From: Oscillospiraceae bacterium
GTDB taxonomy: Bacteria; Bacillota; Clostridia; Oscillospirales; Ruminococcaceae
Direction: 5' to 3'
DNA length: 64,000 bases
Assembly (NCBI GenBank): GCA_014799395.1
Contig: JAAVID010000081.1
Coordinates: 56,019 to 120,018 of the forward strand
In this document: piece after piece, positions 17,766-24,797 of the stretch
Layout: the number at the start of each line of letters is the position of its first letter
How positions within the stretch are numbered: position 1 is the first letter of the stretch
Program-made: the position numbers and the translations under genes
The notes under the pieces: model-generated
Told to the model about the DNA's origin: nothing
Seen by the model: the letters and a program-made list of their open reading frames with translations, nothing else
Database searches by the model: none

Positions 17766-17864
17766 TGTTTCACCTTATCACTAAAAACTCGGTTGTAATA
17801 CATACATTATTTATTATAACATATTTTTCCGCGCTTGTTAAGTACTTTTTGAAAATTTTTCTTT

Positions 17865-18040
17865 AGGCAACACCGCACAATTACCGCCCTACGGGCTTTG
17901 TTGTCCGCTTGCTTGCATATTTTCCGTCATATTGCACAATTCGTCCTAGCAAGGCATACAGCCTTGCGTCGTCCTCATTGTACAATCTGACGAAAAATCT
18001 GTCTGCGCAATCGAACGACAATAATTGTGCGGTATTGCCT
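17865..18040 (+). repeat. Inverted-repeat element, family B, copy 1 (176 bp)
   Basis: Ends: AGGCAACACCGCACAATTA at the left and TAATTGTGCGGTATTGCCT at the right. A second copy of the same length lies in the opposite orientation at 48511-48686, and the interiors match closely (for example the AAGGCATACAGCCTTGC hairpin). It is non-coding and MITE-like, and makes up most of the 309-base gap between the genes at 17765 and 18075. Confidence 0.85.
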
Positions 18041-18074
18041 ATATTTTCACGGGGAAAACGAAACGCCGCAGGAA

Positions 18075-19058
18075 TTACGGCGTTTCGTTATTATTGAAAG
18101 TGAGCTCAGCCTGCTTTGCTACGCGTTCTGCGGCTTGGCGGCGGAAGCTCTCGGGGGAGATTATCTCGACTGCCGCGCCGAAGCTGAGCAGACGTATCAG
18201 CAGCTCGGTCTCGTCGGCTTTGTCGAAGTACAGGCTGACCGTACACCCGCCGCTTTCGAGGTCGCGCTCGGTGCGCTTCTCGTAGTTCGCGAACGCCATA
18301 AGAAAGCGCTCCACCGCGTTGCGTTCGGGCGCGACGTACACCGTCACGCTGTCGCGGGGTTTTGCAAACGGCGCGTTGAGATCGCCCGTGAAAAATCTTC
18401 CCGTTCGCTCTATCGCGTCTATTCTGCCGAGATTTATCACGCCGCCGCTCGATATCCTGCCGTTGCGGTGCTTTCGGGTGAGCACGCGGAGCTTGTCGTT
18501 TTTCTCGGAGTACTCGATATTCAGCGGCAGACAGGTGAAGCATATTCGCTTGTCGTGACCGGAGGTGTACGATATTTTCAACAGTTCACGAGACTTTATC
18601 GCCGAGAGTATAACGCGGAAATTCTCGCGGTAACGAGGGTCGGAAAAATCGTCGCCGTCGGTGAATTTGTCGAAATAACGAAAATGTTCGCGGAAATACA
18701 GCGGCTTTATATCGGCAAGGCGCTCCTCCAGACGGCGGAGAGTTTCGTCGTCGAAAAACAGGCGGAAGCGGTCGTCCGCGAGCTTGGATTTGAGCCAGCG
18801 CTTTTGCAGTAAAGTAAGCACGGCGGGCGGAGGATTTTCGGTCACGCGAGAGAGCGTTCCGTCGGCGTTGCGGCGCAGCAATCCCCAATCCGAGCCGTCC
18901 TTCTGCGGCAGGAGCTTTTGCGGAAGAAACAGCGCCGAATCGCGGAAGCCGAGCGAGCGTATCAGCTCGTAGACCTCGTCGTCGGTCACGGATTTGTTCT
19001 TCATAGCGCGCGCGGCTATGCGGTAGTACGCGCCGTATATCTCACTGAATATCGTCAT
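18075..19058 (-). CDS. WYL-domain transcriptional regulator (second of a pair)
   Basis: A 327-residue protein with a WYL-type ligand domain in its middle and C-terminal part (ILSAIKSRELLKISYTS...LPLNIEY near residue 155), a fold seen in bacterial regulators that bind nucleic acids or nucleotides. The N-terminal 120 residues carry helical segments that could form a winged helix. ATG 19058 is chosen (GGTGAG upstream); the gene overlaps the end of the first WYL gene by 17 bases, so the two proteins are probably made together and may form a heteromer. The pair lies divergently upstream of the rtcB / RNA array / Ro-like locus and is a candidate regulator of it. Confidence 0.75.
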   Translation of the reverse strand: MTIFSEIYGAYYRIAARAMKNKSVTDDEVYELIRSLGFRDSALFLPQKLLPQKDGSDWGLLRRNADGTLSRVTENPPPAVLTLLQKRWLKSKLADDRFRLFFDDETLRRLEERLADIKPLYFREHFRYFDKFTDGDDFSDPRYRENFRVILSAIKSRELLKISYTSGHDKRICFTCLPLNIEYSEKNDKLRVLTRKHRNGRISSGGVINLGRIDAIERTGRFFTGDLNAPFAKPRDSVTVYVAPERNAVERFLMAFANYEKRTERDLESGGCTVSLYFDKADETELLIRLLSFGAAVEIISPESFRRQAAERVAKQAELTFNNNETP

Positions 19059-20307
19059 TTTGCTCACCACCGTTGTACATTTCGTTCATTCGCCGTATGT
19101 CGTTCTCGAAAAGCTCACGCGCTGCGGCGTTGCCGCCCTCCGGCTTGACTATCCTGCCGATAAAGGTCTTGACCCAGTGCATTGGCTCAACGGGGTCGAA
19201 CGCGTCTATCGTGAGCTTGTACAGCTCGTCGGAGAGCTTTTCGAGCGTGCCGCTGCGTTTTTCGCGTTCAATGCGGTTGATTATGAACTCCTCGCCCTTG
19301 CCGATATGTATCGTTATTTCGAGCGGAGTTACGTTGCCCGTTTCGCGGCGTTCGCCGAAAGATACGCCGAAACAGCGGTTTTCGTTTTTGAGGTACTTTT
19401 CGTAAATACCGTCAAATTCGGCAAACGGAGCGCCTGTTTTGACCGCGCGGATATAGTCGAGACGGAACGCGTTAAAACGGTTGTACAGCGGGATATACGC
19501 GACAAGATAACGCCGTCCCGTCTGCACGGAAGCGGAAACGCGCATGGGCACGACAAGATTTTCGCTCTCTTTTTTTGAACGGTTTTTCGCCGAAAATGTG
19601 TACAGCAGGAGCGTTTTTTTCTGCTCAACTGCGTTGAGTATTTCGAGAAGTATCTCGTCCTCAAGCGTGTGGACGATATAGTTGTGCTTCATAAAAAATA
19701 TGTCGTTTTCCATACCGACGGATTTTAAGATACTGTTGCCGACAACGCCGAATTCGCCTGTTTCGGAGAAGAATTTCACCGCGTCGGAAAGCCCGGCGAA
19801 CTCGCGGAAATACTCGTCGGCACGGTCGGGGGAGAGCGAGAAATAGGCGGTCTTGCCGCGCTTTTCCGAGATTATCAAGCCCTCGGCGACGTATTCTTTG
19901 AGCTTGTTGCGGACGGTCTGCTCGTCGAAGAGGATACCGTATCGGCGGTCGATCTCGTCCACAAGCTCGCGCAGGGAGAGCGGGCTGCCGTCATAGAGCA
20001 CGTCTTGTATCAGAAAGTGCAGGCGAATGTCGTTGTCGGTGAAGCTCTTGGAGTAGAACGCTTTATAGAGCGGGTTTTCGGGGATATGACCGCTGTCTAC
20101 GGAAATGGAAATTTGCCGTCCGCGCACGGAATCGTCGTAGCGGAGGAACTCGCCGAGCCAGCTTTCAACGCGGCGTTTTTCGTCGTCGTAGGTACGGGCG
20201 CTCTTGCGATTGAAGTCGCCGCGGACTTTAAAGCCGTAGATGAAGAAGTCGCGGACGTAGTCGCGGGTCTTTTCAAAATTTTTTATCAGCTCGGAAAAGC
20301 CGCTCAT
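19042..20307 (-). CDS. WYL-domain transcriptional regulator (first of a pair)
   Basis: A 421-residue regulator. The N-terminal half contains winged-helix segments (SLRELVDEIDRRYGILFDEQTVRNKLKEYV near residue 110) and a YFSLSPDRADEYF wing; the C-terminal half contains the WYL domain, with ILNAVEQKKTLLLYTF near 220 and YLVAYIPLYNRFNAFRLDYI near 265. WYL proteins commonly control DNA-damage, RNA-repair or phage-defence genes. AGGAGG-like bases precede ATG 20307. The CPBP protease gene ends 15 bases upstream, so protease and both WYL genes probably form one transcription unit opposite to rtcB. Confidence 0.8.
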   Translation of the reverse strand: MSGFSELIKNFEKTRDYVRDFFIYGFKVRGDFNRKSARTYDDEKRRVESWLGEFLRYDDSVRGRQISISVDSGHIPENPLYKAFYSKSFTDNDIRLHFLIQDVLYDGSPLSLRELVDEIDRRYGILFDEQTVRNKLKEYVAEGLIISEKRGKTAYFSLSPDRADEYFREFAGLSDAVKFFSETGEFGVVGNSILKSVGMENDIFFMKHNYIVHTLEDEILLEILNAVEQKKTLLLYTFSAKNRSKKESENLVVPMRVSASVQTGRRYLVAYIPLYNRFNAFRLDYIRAVKTGAPFAEFDGIYEKYLKNENRCFGVSFGERRETGNVTPLEITIHIGKGEEFIINRIEREKRSGTLEKLSDELYKLTIDAFDPVEPMHWVKTFIGRIVKPEGGNAAARELFENDIRRMNEMYNGGEQNDDIQ

Positions 20308-20321
20308 CGGTATTCCTCCTT

Positions 20322-21065
20322 TTATGTATTCTTGTGTTTTTTTGCGGTAACAACAAGCGCCACCGTAACCGCTAAGCTCAATAATACGACATTATATTGT
20401 ACGGGCGCGATAAAGCAAGTGTTAAACAGCATATGCAGCAGGGCGGTCGCTATTACGTTCTTATATGTTAGGAAAAACTTGCCAAGCACAAACGAGAGCA
20501 GAACCGTCCAGAGAAAATATAACGCCGTCTCTCCAATGCCGAGAGAGTTTCGTATCGTCCACATCGGTATATGCCAGACCGCCCACGCTATTCCCGTGTA
20601 TATCAGCGCGAACGGCGTTTCTTTGCCGTCAGAGAGCTTGTTCAGCAGATACCCTCTCCACGCGCTTTCCTCTGCCAGCGCCGTCAAAAACAAGTAGGCG
20701 CTGCCCGCTATAACAGAGAAGAATGTCGGGTAATTTTTCACAAACAGATCGCTTTCGTTCGCTATTAGCGAATACGCAAATGAAAACGCAAGACCTATCG
20801 CGCCCGTTACGGCACAAAAAATCAATGATTTCATTTTAATTCTTTCGGAAAACAAGCCCGCGAGCCACTTCTTTAATTCGCCGTGAGCCGCCGCAAAAAT
20901 CACCGATAACACAAGCGGAACGATCACAAATAAATATTTCGCCGCGGTCAGCACTTTGGGTACGTCTGCTCCGTTATTTTCGAGAAGCATTGGCAGATAG
21001 CAGACGAATGAAAACGTCCAGACCGATACTGTCCACAAAACTATTGTCAAAAAATATTTTTTCAT
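20322..21065 (-). CDS. CPBP-family intramembrane metalloprotease
   Basis: A 247-residue membrane protein with seven or eight helices. It carries the CPBP/Abi signature: EESAWRGYLL near residue 110 (the ExxxR motif), WAVWHIPMW near 145 and HMLFNT near 210, whose Glu and His residues bind the catalytic zinc. Family members include the Ras-converting enzyme type and bacteriocin self-immunity proteins. ATG 21065 follows AAAGGTGAG. It starts 155 bases from rtcB in the opposite direction and leads into the two WYL genes. A link with the rtcB system is only positional. Confidence 0.85.
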   Translation of the reverse strand: MKKYFLTIVLWTVSVWTFSFVCYLPMLLENNGADVPKVLTAAKYLFVIVPLVLSVIFAAAHGELKKWLAGLFSERIKMKSLIFCAVTGAIGLAFSFAYSLIANESDLFVKNYPTFFSVIAGSAYLFLTALAEESAWRGYLLNKLSDGKETPFALIYTGIAWAVWHIPMWTIRNSLGIGETALYFLWTVLLSFVLGKFFLTYKNVIATALLHMLFNTCFIAPVQYNVVLLSLAVTVALVVTAKKHKNT

Positions 21066-21176
21066 TGATCTCACCTTTAATTATTTTTACCTTATTAAAT
21101 AATAACAGAAACCAAAAATTTTTTCAACCCCTTTTAGTGTTCGCAGATTTTTTTATATGATTTTTTCGGAAATATA

Positions 21177-21185
21177 TGCTAGAAT
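21177..21185 (+). promoter_or_regulatory. Possible extended -10 promoter of rtcB
   Basis: TGCTAGAAT at 21177-21185 has the TGn extension and five of six bases of TATAAT. The -35 region (21157-21162) is poor, so an activator may be needed. There is no sigma-54 type GG...GC pair, unlike the RtcR-controlled rtc genes of Proteobacteria. Confidence 0.35.
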
Positions 21186-21219
21186 TAGAACATAACAAAA
21201 AACGAAAGGACTGAACGTA

Positions 21220-22446
21220 ATGTTTGTACATAAGCTCGACGACGGCGCGCCGATAAAGATATGGTCGGATATGGGAACGATCGAGGACGGCTGTCTGGCG
21301 CAGGCGGAGAACCTTTCGCGCTTGCCGTTTGTATATAAATGGGTCTCGCTTATGCCCGATACGCACAAGGGCAAGGGTATGCCGATAGGCGGCGTTATCG
21401 CCTGCGACGGCGTTGTTATCCCGAACGCGGTGGGCGTGGACATAGGCTGCGGAATGGCGTTTGTACAGACGAACGTTCCAACCGCGCTGCTCCGCGATAC
21501 TATGACGGGGAACGGAACTCTTGTTCAGGCGATATGCGGCGATATTCTCCGCAATATCCCGACAGGGTTCAACCACTACAAGAAGCCCCAGCCCTCCGCG
21601 GTGCTTGACAAGGCTAAGGAGCAGGGCGAGAAATACGAGTTCGACAAGGAGTTATTGCCGCAGATAGACGAGGGCTACTTTCAAGTGGGAACTCTCGGCG
21701 GCGGAAATCACTTCATTGAATTGCAGGAGGACGAGAACGGAATGTGCTGCATAATGCTCCATTCGGGAAGCCGTCACTTCGGGAACGTTGTCGGGCAGTA
21801 CTTCAACAAGATAGCTCACGAGCTTAACGACAAGTGGCACTCCAAGGTGCCGTCGGAATGGAATTTGCCGTTTTTGCCCGTTGATACCGACGAGGGGAGA
21901 CGCTATCTGGAGTGGATGCAGCTTTCGATGGATTTCGCGTATGAGAACCGCGCGGTCATGCTCGCGAAGATAAAGGAGACGTTCACGAAATACGCGCTCA
22001 AATACCTCAACATCGAGCCCGAGTACTCCTGCGAGATAAACTGCCACCACAACTACGCGGCTATCGAGAACCACTACGGGAAAAACGTTTACGTTCACCG
22101 CAAGGGCGCTATACGGGCGCGCGAGGGCGAGCTTGCGATAATCCCCGGCGCTATGGGGTCGTTCAGCTACATAGTTAAAGGAAAGGGCGAACCTATGAGC
22201 TTTATGTCCAGCTCGCACGGCGCGGGGAGAGCGTATTCGAGAACGGCGGCGGTCGCCAATTTCTCCGTCGAGAGCGTAATGTGCGACCTTAAGGAGCAGC
22301 ACGTCGTTCTGGCGAAGCACAACAAATCCGACGTTGCGGAGGAATCGCGGTTCGCTTACAAGGATATAGACCAAGTAATGGCTAATCAGACCGATCTCAC
22401 CGAGGCAGTCAAAAAGCTGTTTACGATAGGGGTGGTCAAGGGTTAA
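21220..22446 (+). CDS. rtcB: RNA-splicing ligase RtcB
   Basis: A 408-residue GTP- and Mn-dependent RNA ligase that joins 2',3'-cyclic-phosphate (or 3'-phosphate) ends to 5'-OH ends, used in tRNA splicing and RNA repair. The metal and active-site residues are in place: VDIGCGM near residue 78, GGGNHFIEL near 160, HSGSRHFG near 180, NCHHNY near 270 and the guanylylated-His loop SSHGAGRAYSR near 332. Its length is typical of the shorter bacterial RtcB group. AAAGGA precedes ATG 21220. Its stop is only 4 bases from the first hairpin of the RNA array, so gene and array almost certainly share one transcript with the Ro-like gene. Confidence 0.95.
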   Translation: MFVHKLDDGAPIKIWSDMGTIEDGCLAQAENLSRLPFVYKWVSLMPDTHKGKGMPIGGVIACDGVVIPNAVGVDIGCGMAFVQTNVPTALLRDTMTGNGTLVQAICGDILRNIPTGFNHYKKPQPSAVLDKAKEQGEKYEFDKELLPQIDEGYFQVGTLGGGNHFIELQEDENGMCCIMLHSGSRHFGNVVGQYFNKIAHELNDKWHSKVPSEWNLPFLPVDTDEGRRYLEWMQLSMDFAYENRAVMLAKIKETFTKYALKYLNIEPEYSCEINCHHNYAAIENHYGKNVYVHRKGAIRAREGELAIIPGAMGSFSYIVKGKGEPMSFMSSSHGAGRAYSRTAAVANFSVESVMCDLKEQHVVLAKHNKSDVAEESRFAYKDIDQVMANQTDLTEAVKKLFTIGVVKG

Positions 22447-22450
22447 AGGT

Positions 22451-22511
22451 ACGGCTCGCAGCTCGTCAGCAATTTCAGCAGCGGACTGAAAATCCGCGTC
22501 AACCGAGCCGT
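22451..22511 (+). ncRNA. Y-like RNA module 1, with Phe-type anticodon arm
   Basis: Closed by ACGGCTCG (22451-22458) and CGAGCCGT (22504-22511), 8 bp perfect. Inside is GCGGACTGAAAATCCGC (22481-22497), a perfect 5-bp stem with a 7-base loop reading CTGAAAA, that is, an anticodon arm with anticodon GAA (Phe). There is no T-arm or D-arm here. A GTCAGCA sequence stands where later modules have ACAGCA. It lies 4 bases after the rtcB stop. Confidence 0.75.
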
Positions 22512-22517
22512 GTAAAT

Positions 22518-22585
22518 ACGGTGTGTACAGCATTTGAGGAAACGCAAATGTTCCCGAAACGGGTTTTAAACATTTGTGACACCGT
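22518..22585 (+). ncRNA. Y-like RNA module 2
   Basis: Closed by ACGGTGT (22518-22524) and ACACCGT (22579-22585). ACAGCA follows at 22527-22532. The insert is a two-part hairpin, CAAATG/CATTTG enclosing CCCG-AAA-CGGG. It is followed by a linker ending in five T. Confidence 0.75.
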
Positions 22586-22598
22586 GTACATAATTTTT

Positions 22599-22656
22599 AA
22601 GGCACAGACAGCAGCAAGTTTAAACATCATAACCATAATGATTTAAAATGTGTCTT
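22599..22656 (+). ncRNA. Y-like RNA module 3
   Basis: Closed by AAGGCACA (22599-22606) and TGTGTCTT (22649-22656), 8 bp with one G-U pair. ACAGCA follows at 22608-22613. The insert is an AT-rich hairpin, TTTAAACATCAT with ATGATTTAAA, and an A-run precedes the 3' strand. Confidence 0.7.
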
Positions 22657-22678
22657 GTTTTCACAATTGGTTAATTGA

Positions 22679-22825
22679 ACGACCGTTACAGCAAAAATGT
22701 ACTTTATGCAAGATAAACGGCAATGTCATCGGCGGCTTTTGCTTTGACCGATGCGGATATAATATCCTGCCTTGAGCAAGGTCTCTTGCTCGTCTGCACA
22801 ATTGAATATTTTATTCAACGGTCGT
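22679..22825 (+). ncRNA. Y-like RNA module 4 (largest)
   Basis: Closed by ACGACCGTT (22679-22687) and AACGGTCGT (22817-22825), 9 bp perfect. ACAGCA follows at 22688-22693. The 120-base insert holds several hairpins: CATCGG/CCGATG, GGATA/TATCC, the perfect GAGCAAG-GTCT-CTTGCTC, and TTGAATA/TATTCAA. No clear tRNA arm is seen. Confidence 0.7.
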
Positions 22826-22838
22826 GTTTTTAAATTTT

Positions 22839-22906
22839 TCGGCTCGTACAGCATTTATTTGGTCGCGGGGTGCTCGGAAACGGGTCCCGTATGAAAACCG
22901 AGCCGA
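22839..22906 (+). ncRNA. Y-like RNA module 5
   Basis: Closed by TCGGCTCG (22839-22846) and CGAGCCGA (22899-22906), 8 bp perfect. ACAGCA follows at 22848-22853; GAAAAC precedes the 3' strand. The insert is GC-rich (GCGGGG... CCCGT) and may form one hairpin. Confidence 0.75.
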
Positions 22907-22909
22907 GTA

Positions 22910-23007
22910 ACGGCGCAGACAGCATTTTTTGTCGCGTGTCGCGGGTTCGACTCCCGCCGGGCTTATGCCCCGTAGCTCAGGTGGTAGAGCAGCAAAAACC
23001 GCGCCGT
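22910..23007 (+). ncRNA. Y-like RNA module 6, with permuted tRNA-like domain
   Basis: Closed by ACGGCGC (22910-22916) and GCGCCGT (23001-23007). ACAGCA is at 22919-22924. The insert has, in order, a perfect T-arm GCGGGTTCGACTCCCGC (22941-22957), an acceptor-like hairpin GGGC-TTAT-GCCC (22959-22970), then TA and a D-arm GCTC-AGGTGGTA-GAGC (22975-22990). This is a tRNA in circularly permuted order with the anticodon arm replaced by the module stem, the arrangement known for the effector domain of bacterial YrlA Y RNA. Confidence 0.85.
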
Positions 23008-23019
23008 GTACAAATTTTT

Positions 23020-23096
23020 TCGGCGTTCACCGCATTATTTCGGAGGAACGGAGCGAGGGGGGGTCTTGACTTACCCGCCGTTAAAAAACGCGCCGA
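23020..23096 (+). ncRNA. Y-like RNA module 7 (divergent)
   Basis: Closed by TCGGCG (23020-23025) and CGCCGA (23091-23096). The usual ACAGCA is replaced by CACCGCA (23028-23034). The insert has a purine-rich strand and a possible GGGG/CCC hairpin; A-runs precede the 3' strand. It is the weakest member of the series. Confidence 0.55.
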
Positions 23097-23101
23097 GTTT
23101 A

Positions 23102-23186
23102 AGACAGCAGCAGCAACAATCAGATTGGTTACTGCGGGTTCAAATCCCGCCGCTTCGGAGTGATCCGTTGAGGGAAAACGCTGTCT
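23102..23186 (+). ncRNA. Y-like RNA module 8, with permuted tRNA-like domain
   Basis: Closed by AGACAGC (23102-23108) and GCTGTCT (23180-23186), with GCAGCA repeats after the 5' strand. The insert contains a perfect T-arm GCGGGTTCAAATCCCGC (23134-23150), a short acceptor-like hairpin CGCT-TCGG-AGTG, and a D-arm-like TCC-GTTGAG-GGA, in the same permuted order as module 6. AAAAC precedes the 3' strand and six T follow within the next linker. Confidence 0.8.
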
Positions 23187-23202
23187 AGTTTGAATTTTTT
23201 GT

Positions 23203-23295
23203 AAGAGGGCAACAGCATAAAATTGACGGCTAATGTCGGTTCGAATCCGTACCTTGTATCCGTTAATATTCGGATACTTGCAAAAATGCCCTCTT
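23203..23295 (+). ncRNA. Y-like RNA module 9, with T-arm, next to the Ro-like gene
   Basis: Closed by AAGAGGGCA (23203-23211) and TGCCCTCTT (23287-23295), 9 bp perfect. ACAGCA is at 23212-23217. The insert has a T-arm with canonical loop TTCGAAT on an imperfect stem (about 23235-23252) and a perfect 7-bp hairpin GTATCCG/CGGATAC. The 3' strand ends 3 bases before AAGGAG of the next gene, so folding may affect translation. Confidence 0.75.
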
Positions 23296-23310
23296 GAAAG
23301 GAGAATTGAG

Positions 23311-24774
23311 ATGATAAATCTTATCAATAACGAAATGAATAAGACCTACACGCTGAACGGCGCGGTGACTAACCGCACCTCGGGCTCGTTCTGCCTTGAC
23401 CTGTTCTTCCGCGCGGGCGCTATGCGTTCGGCGAGCGAGGAGGAGATCGCGGCGGTTGTTACCCGCGCTTACGCGGAGGACCCCGTTAAGGCTATGAAGA
23501 TCGTGTTCTTCGCGCGTGACGCTAGGGGCGGTCTGGGCGAGCGCCGTTTTTTCCGCGCAGCTGTTAAGGCGCTGGCGGCTTACGCTCCCGCTGCCGTTGA
23601 GAGAAATATCCCCCTGTTCGCGGAGTACGGCAGATACGACGACCTCGTTTCGCTGCTCGGCACTCAGTGCGAGGGCAAGGCGGTCGAGGTTATCCGCGGG
23701 CGACTGGGCGAGGATATTAAGTCAATGGAGAACGGCGGTCAGGTATCGCTGCTGGCGAAGTGGCTGCCCTCGGTGAATACTTCTTCCGCTGCCGCGAGAG
23801 CGAACGCGAGAACCCTTGCGAAGCGCCTCGGCTACAACGAGAAGCAGTACCGTCAGACCCTGTCTAAGCTCCGCAAGTACTCGGACATTCTCGAAAACCG
23901 TCTGCGCGAGCGCGACTACACGTTCGACTACGGCAAGCAGCCCTCCTGCGCGATGTTCAAGTACAGACAGGCGTTTCTGCGCAACGACAACGAGCGCTAC
24001 ACCGAGTACCTCAACGCCGTAAACCGCGGCGAGGAGAAGATAAACACGGGCGCGCTGTTCCCTTATGACATAGTGCGCGCCTGCCTTGAGACCGAGGTCT
24101 CCGAGCAGGAGAAGCTCGCGCTCGACACGACCTGGAGAAATCTCCCCGTTTACGGCGAGGGCGGAAACGCTATCGCGGTGGTGGACGGCTCGGGCTCGAT
24201 GACCTATGCTCCCCGTCAGAGCGTAAGACCTCTTGACGCGGCGCTGTCGCTGGGCATTTACTTTGCGGAGCACAACAAGGGCGCGTTCGCAAATCACTTT
24301 ATCACGTTCTCGGCAACTCCCCGGCTGGTGGAGATAAAGGGCGCGGATATTGTTGAAAAAACGCGTTTCTGCGCGACGTTCAACGAGGTGGCGAACACCA
24401 ACCTCGAGGCGACGTTCCGTCTGATACTCTCGGCGGCGATCAACAATAACGTAAAGCAGGACGAAATGCCCGAGCGTATGTACATCATCTCCGACATGGA
24501 GTTTGACTGCTGCGTTGACGGCGGCAACGACAGCACGCTCTTCGATACGATGAAAGCGCTGTACGCCGAGCACGGCTACAAGCTCCCCGAGGTGGTTTTC
24601 TGGAATGTCAACAGCATTCACGAGAACTTCCCCGTGAGAATGTCCGATACGGGCGCGGCGCTGGTTTCGGGCTTCTCTCCCGCGATCTTCGATATGGTGG
24701 CAGGCGGCGAAATTTCCCCCGAGACCATAATGAACAGCGTTATCGAAAGCGAGCGGTATGCGGCGGTGAGCTAA
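23311..24774 (+). CDS. DUF2828-type Ro60/TROVE-like protein with vWA domain
   Basis: A 487-residue protein. The N-terminal two thirds consist of helical repeats with the TROVE/DUF2828 pattern (NRTSGSFCLDLFFRAG near residue 20; KIVFFARDARGGLGERRFFR near 65; PLFAEYGRYDDLVSLL near 100). The C-terminal third is a von Willebrand A domain with MIDAS motif DGSGSM near residue 290, then NTNLEATF and ISDMEFD. Ro60 and its bacterial relative Rsr form a ring that binds Y RNAs and misfolded RNA ends. I chose ATG 23311 (AAGGAG upstream); a longer frame would start inside RNA module 9. With rtcB and the RNA array it forms one probable operon for RNA quality control or repair. Confidence 0.85.
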   Translation: MINLINNEMNKTYTLNGAVTNRTSGSFCLDLFFRAGAMRSASEEEIAAVVTRAYAEDPVKAMKIVFFARDARGGLGERRFFRAAVKALAAYAPAAVERNIPLFAEYGRYDDLVSLLGTQCEGKAVEVIRGRLGEDIKSMENGGQVSLLAKWLPSVNTSSAAARANARTLAKRLGYNEKQYRQTLSKLRKYSDILENRLRERDYTFDYGKQPSCAMFKYRQAFLRNDNERYTEYLNAVNRGEEKINTGALFPYDIVRACLETEVSEQEKLALDTTWRNLPVYGEGGNAIAVVDGSGSMTYAPRQSVRPLDAALSLGIYFAEHNKGAFANHFITFSATPRLVEIKGADIVEKTRFCATFNEVANTNLEATFRLILSAAINNNVKQDEMPERMYIISDMEFDCCVDGGNDSTLFDTMKALYAEHGYKLPEVVFWNVNSIHENFPVRMSDTGAALVSGFSPAIFDMVAGGEISPETIMNSVIESERYAAVS

Positions 24775-24797
24775 AGCGTATTCACGCTCTAAAAATT

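Noticed and set aside
21066..21219. Sigma-54 promoter for rtcB
   Set aside because: No GG...GC pair with the right spacing, and no RtcR-like activator gene is present.
22941..22990. A functional tRNA gene
   Set aside because: T-arm, acceptor and D-arm are in permuted order, the acceptor is closed by TTAT with no CCA and there is no anticodon arm in place.
22451..23295. CRISPR array or simple direct repeat
   Set aside because: The modules vary in length (58-147 bases) and sequence; what is conserved is stem pairing and a short ACAGCA motif, not a repeat/spacer pattern.
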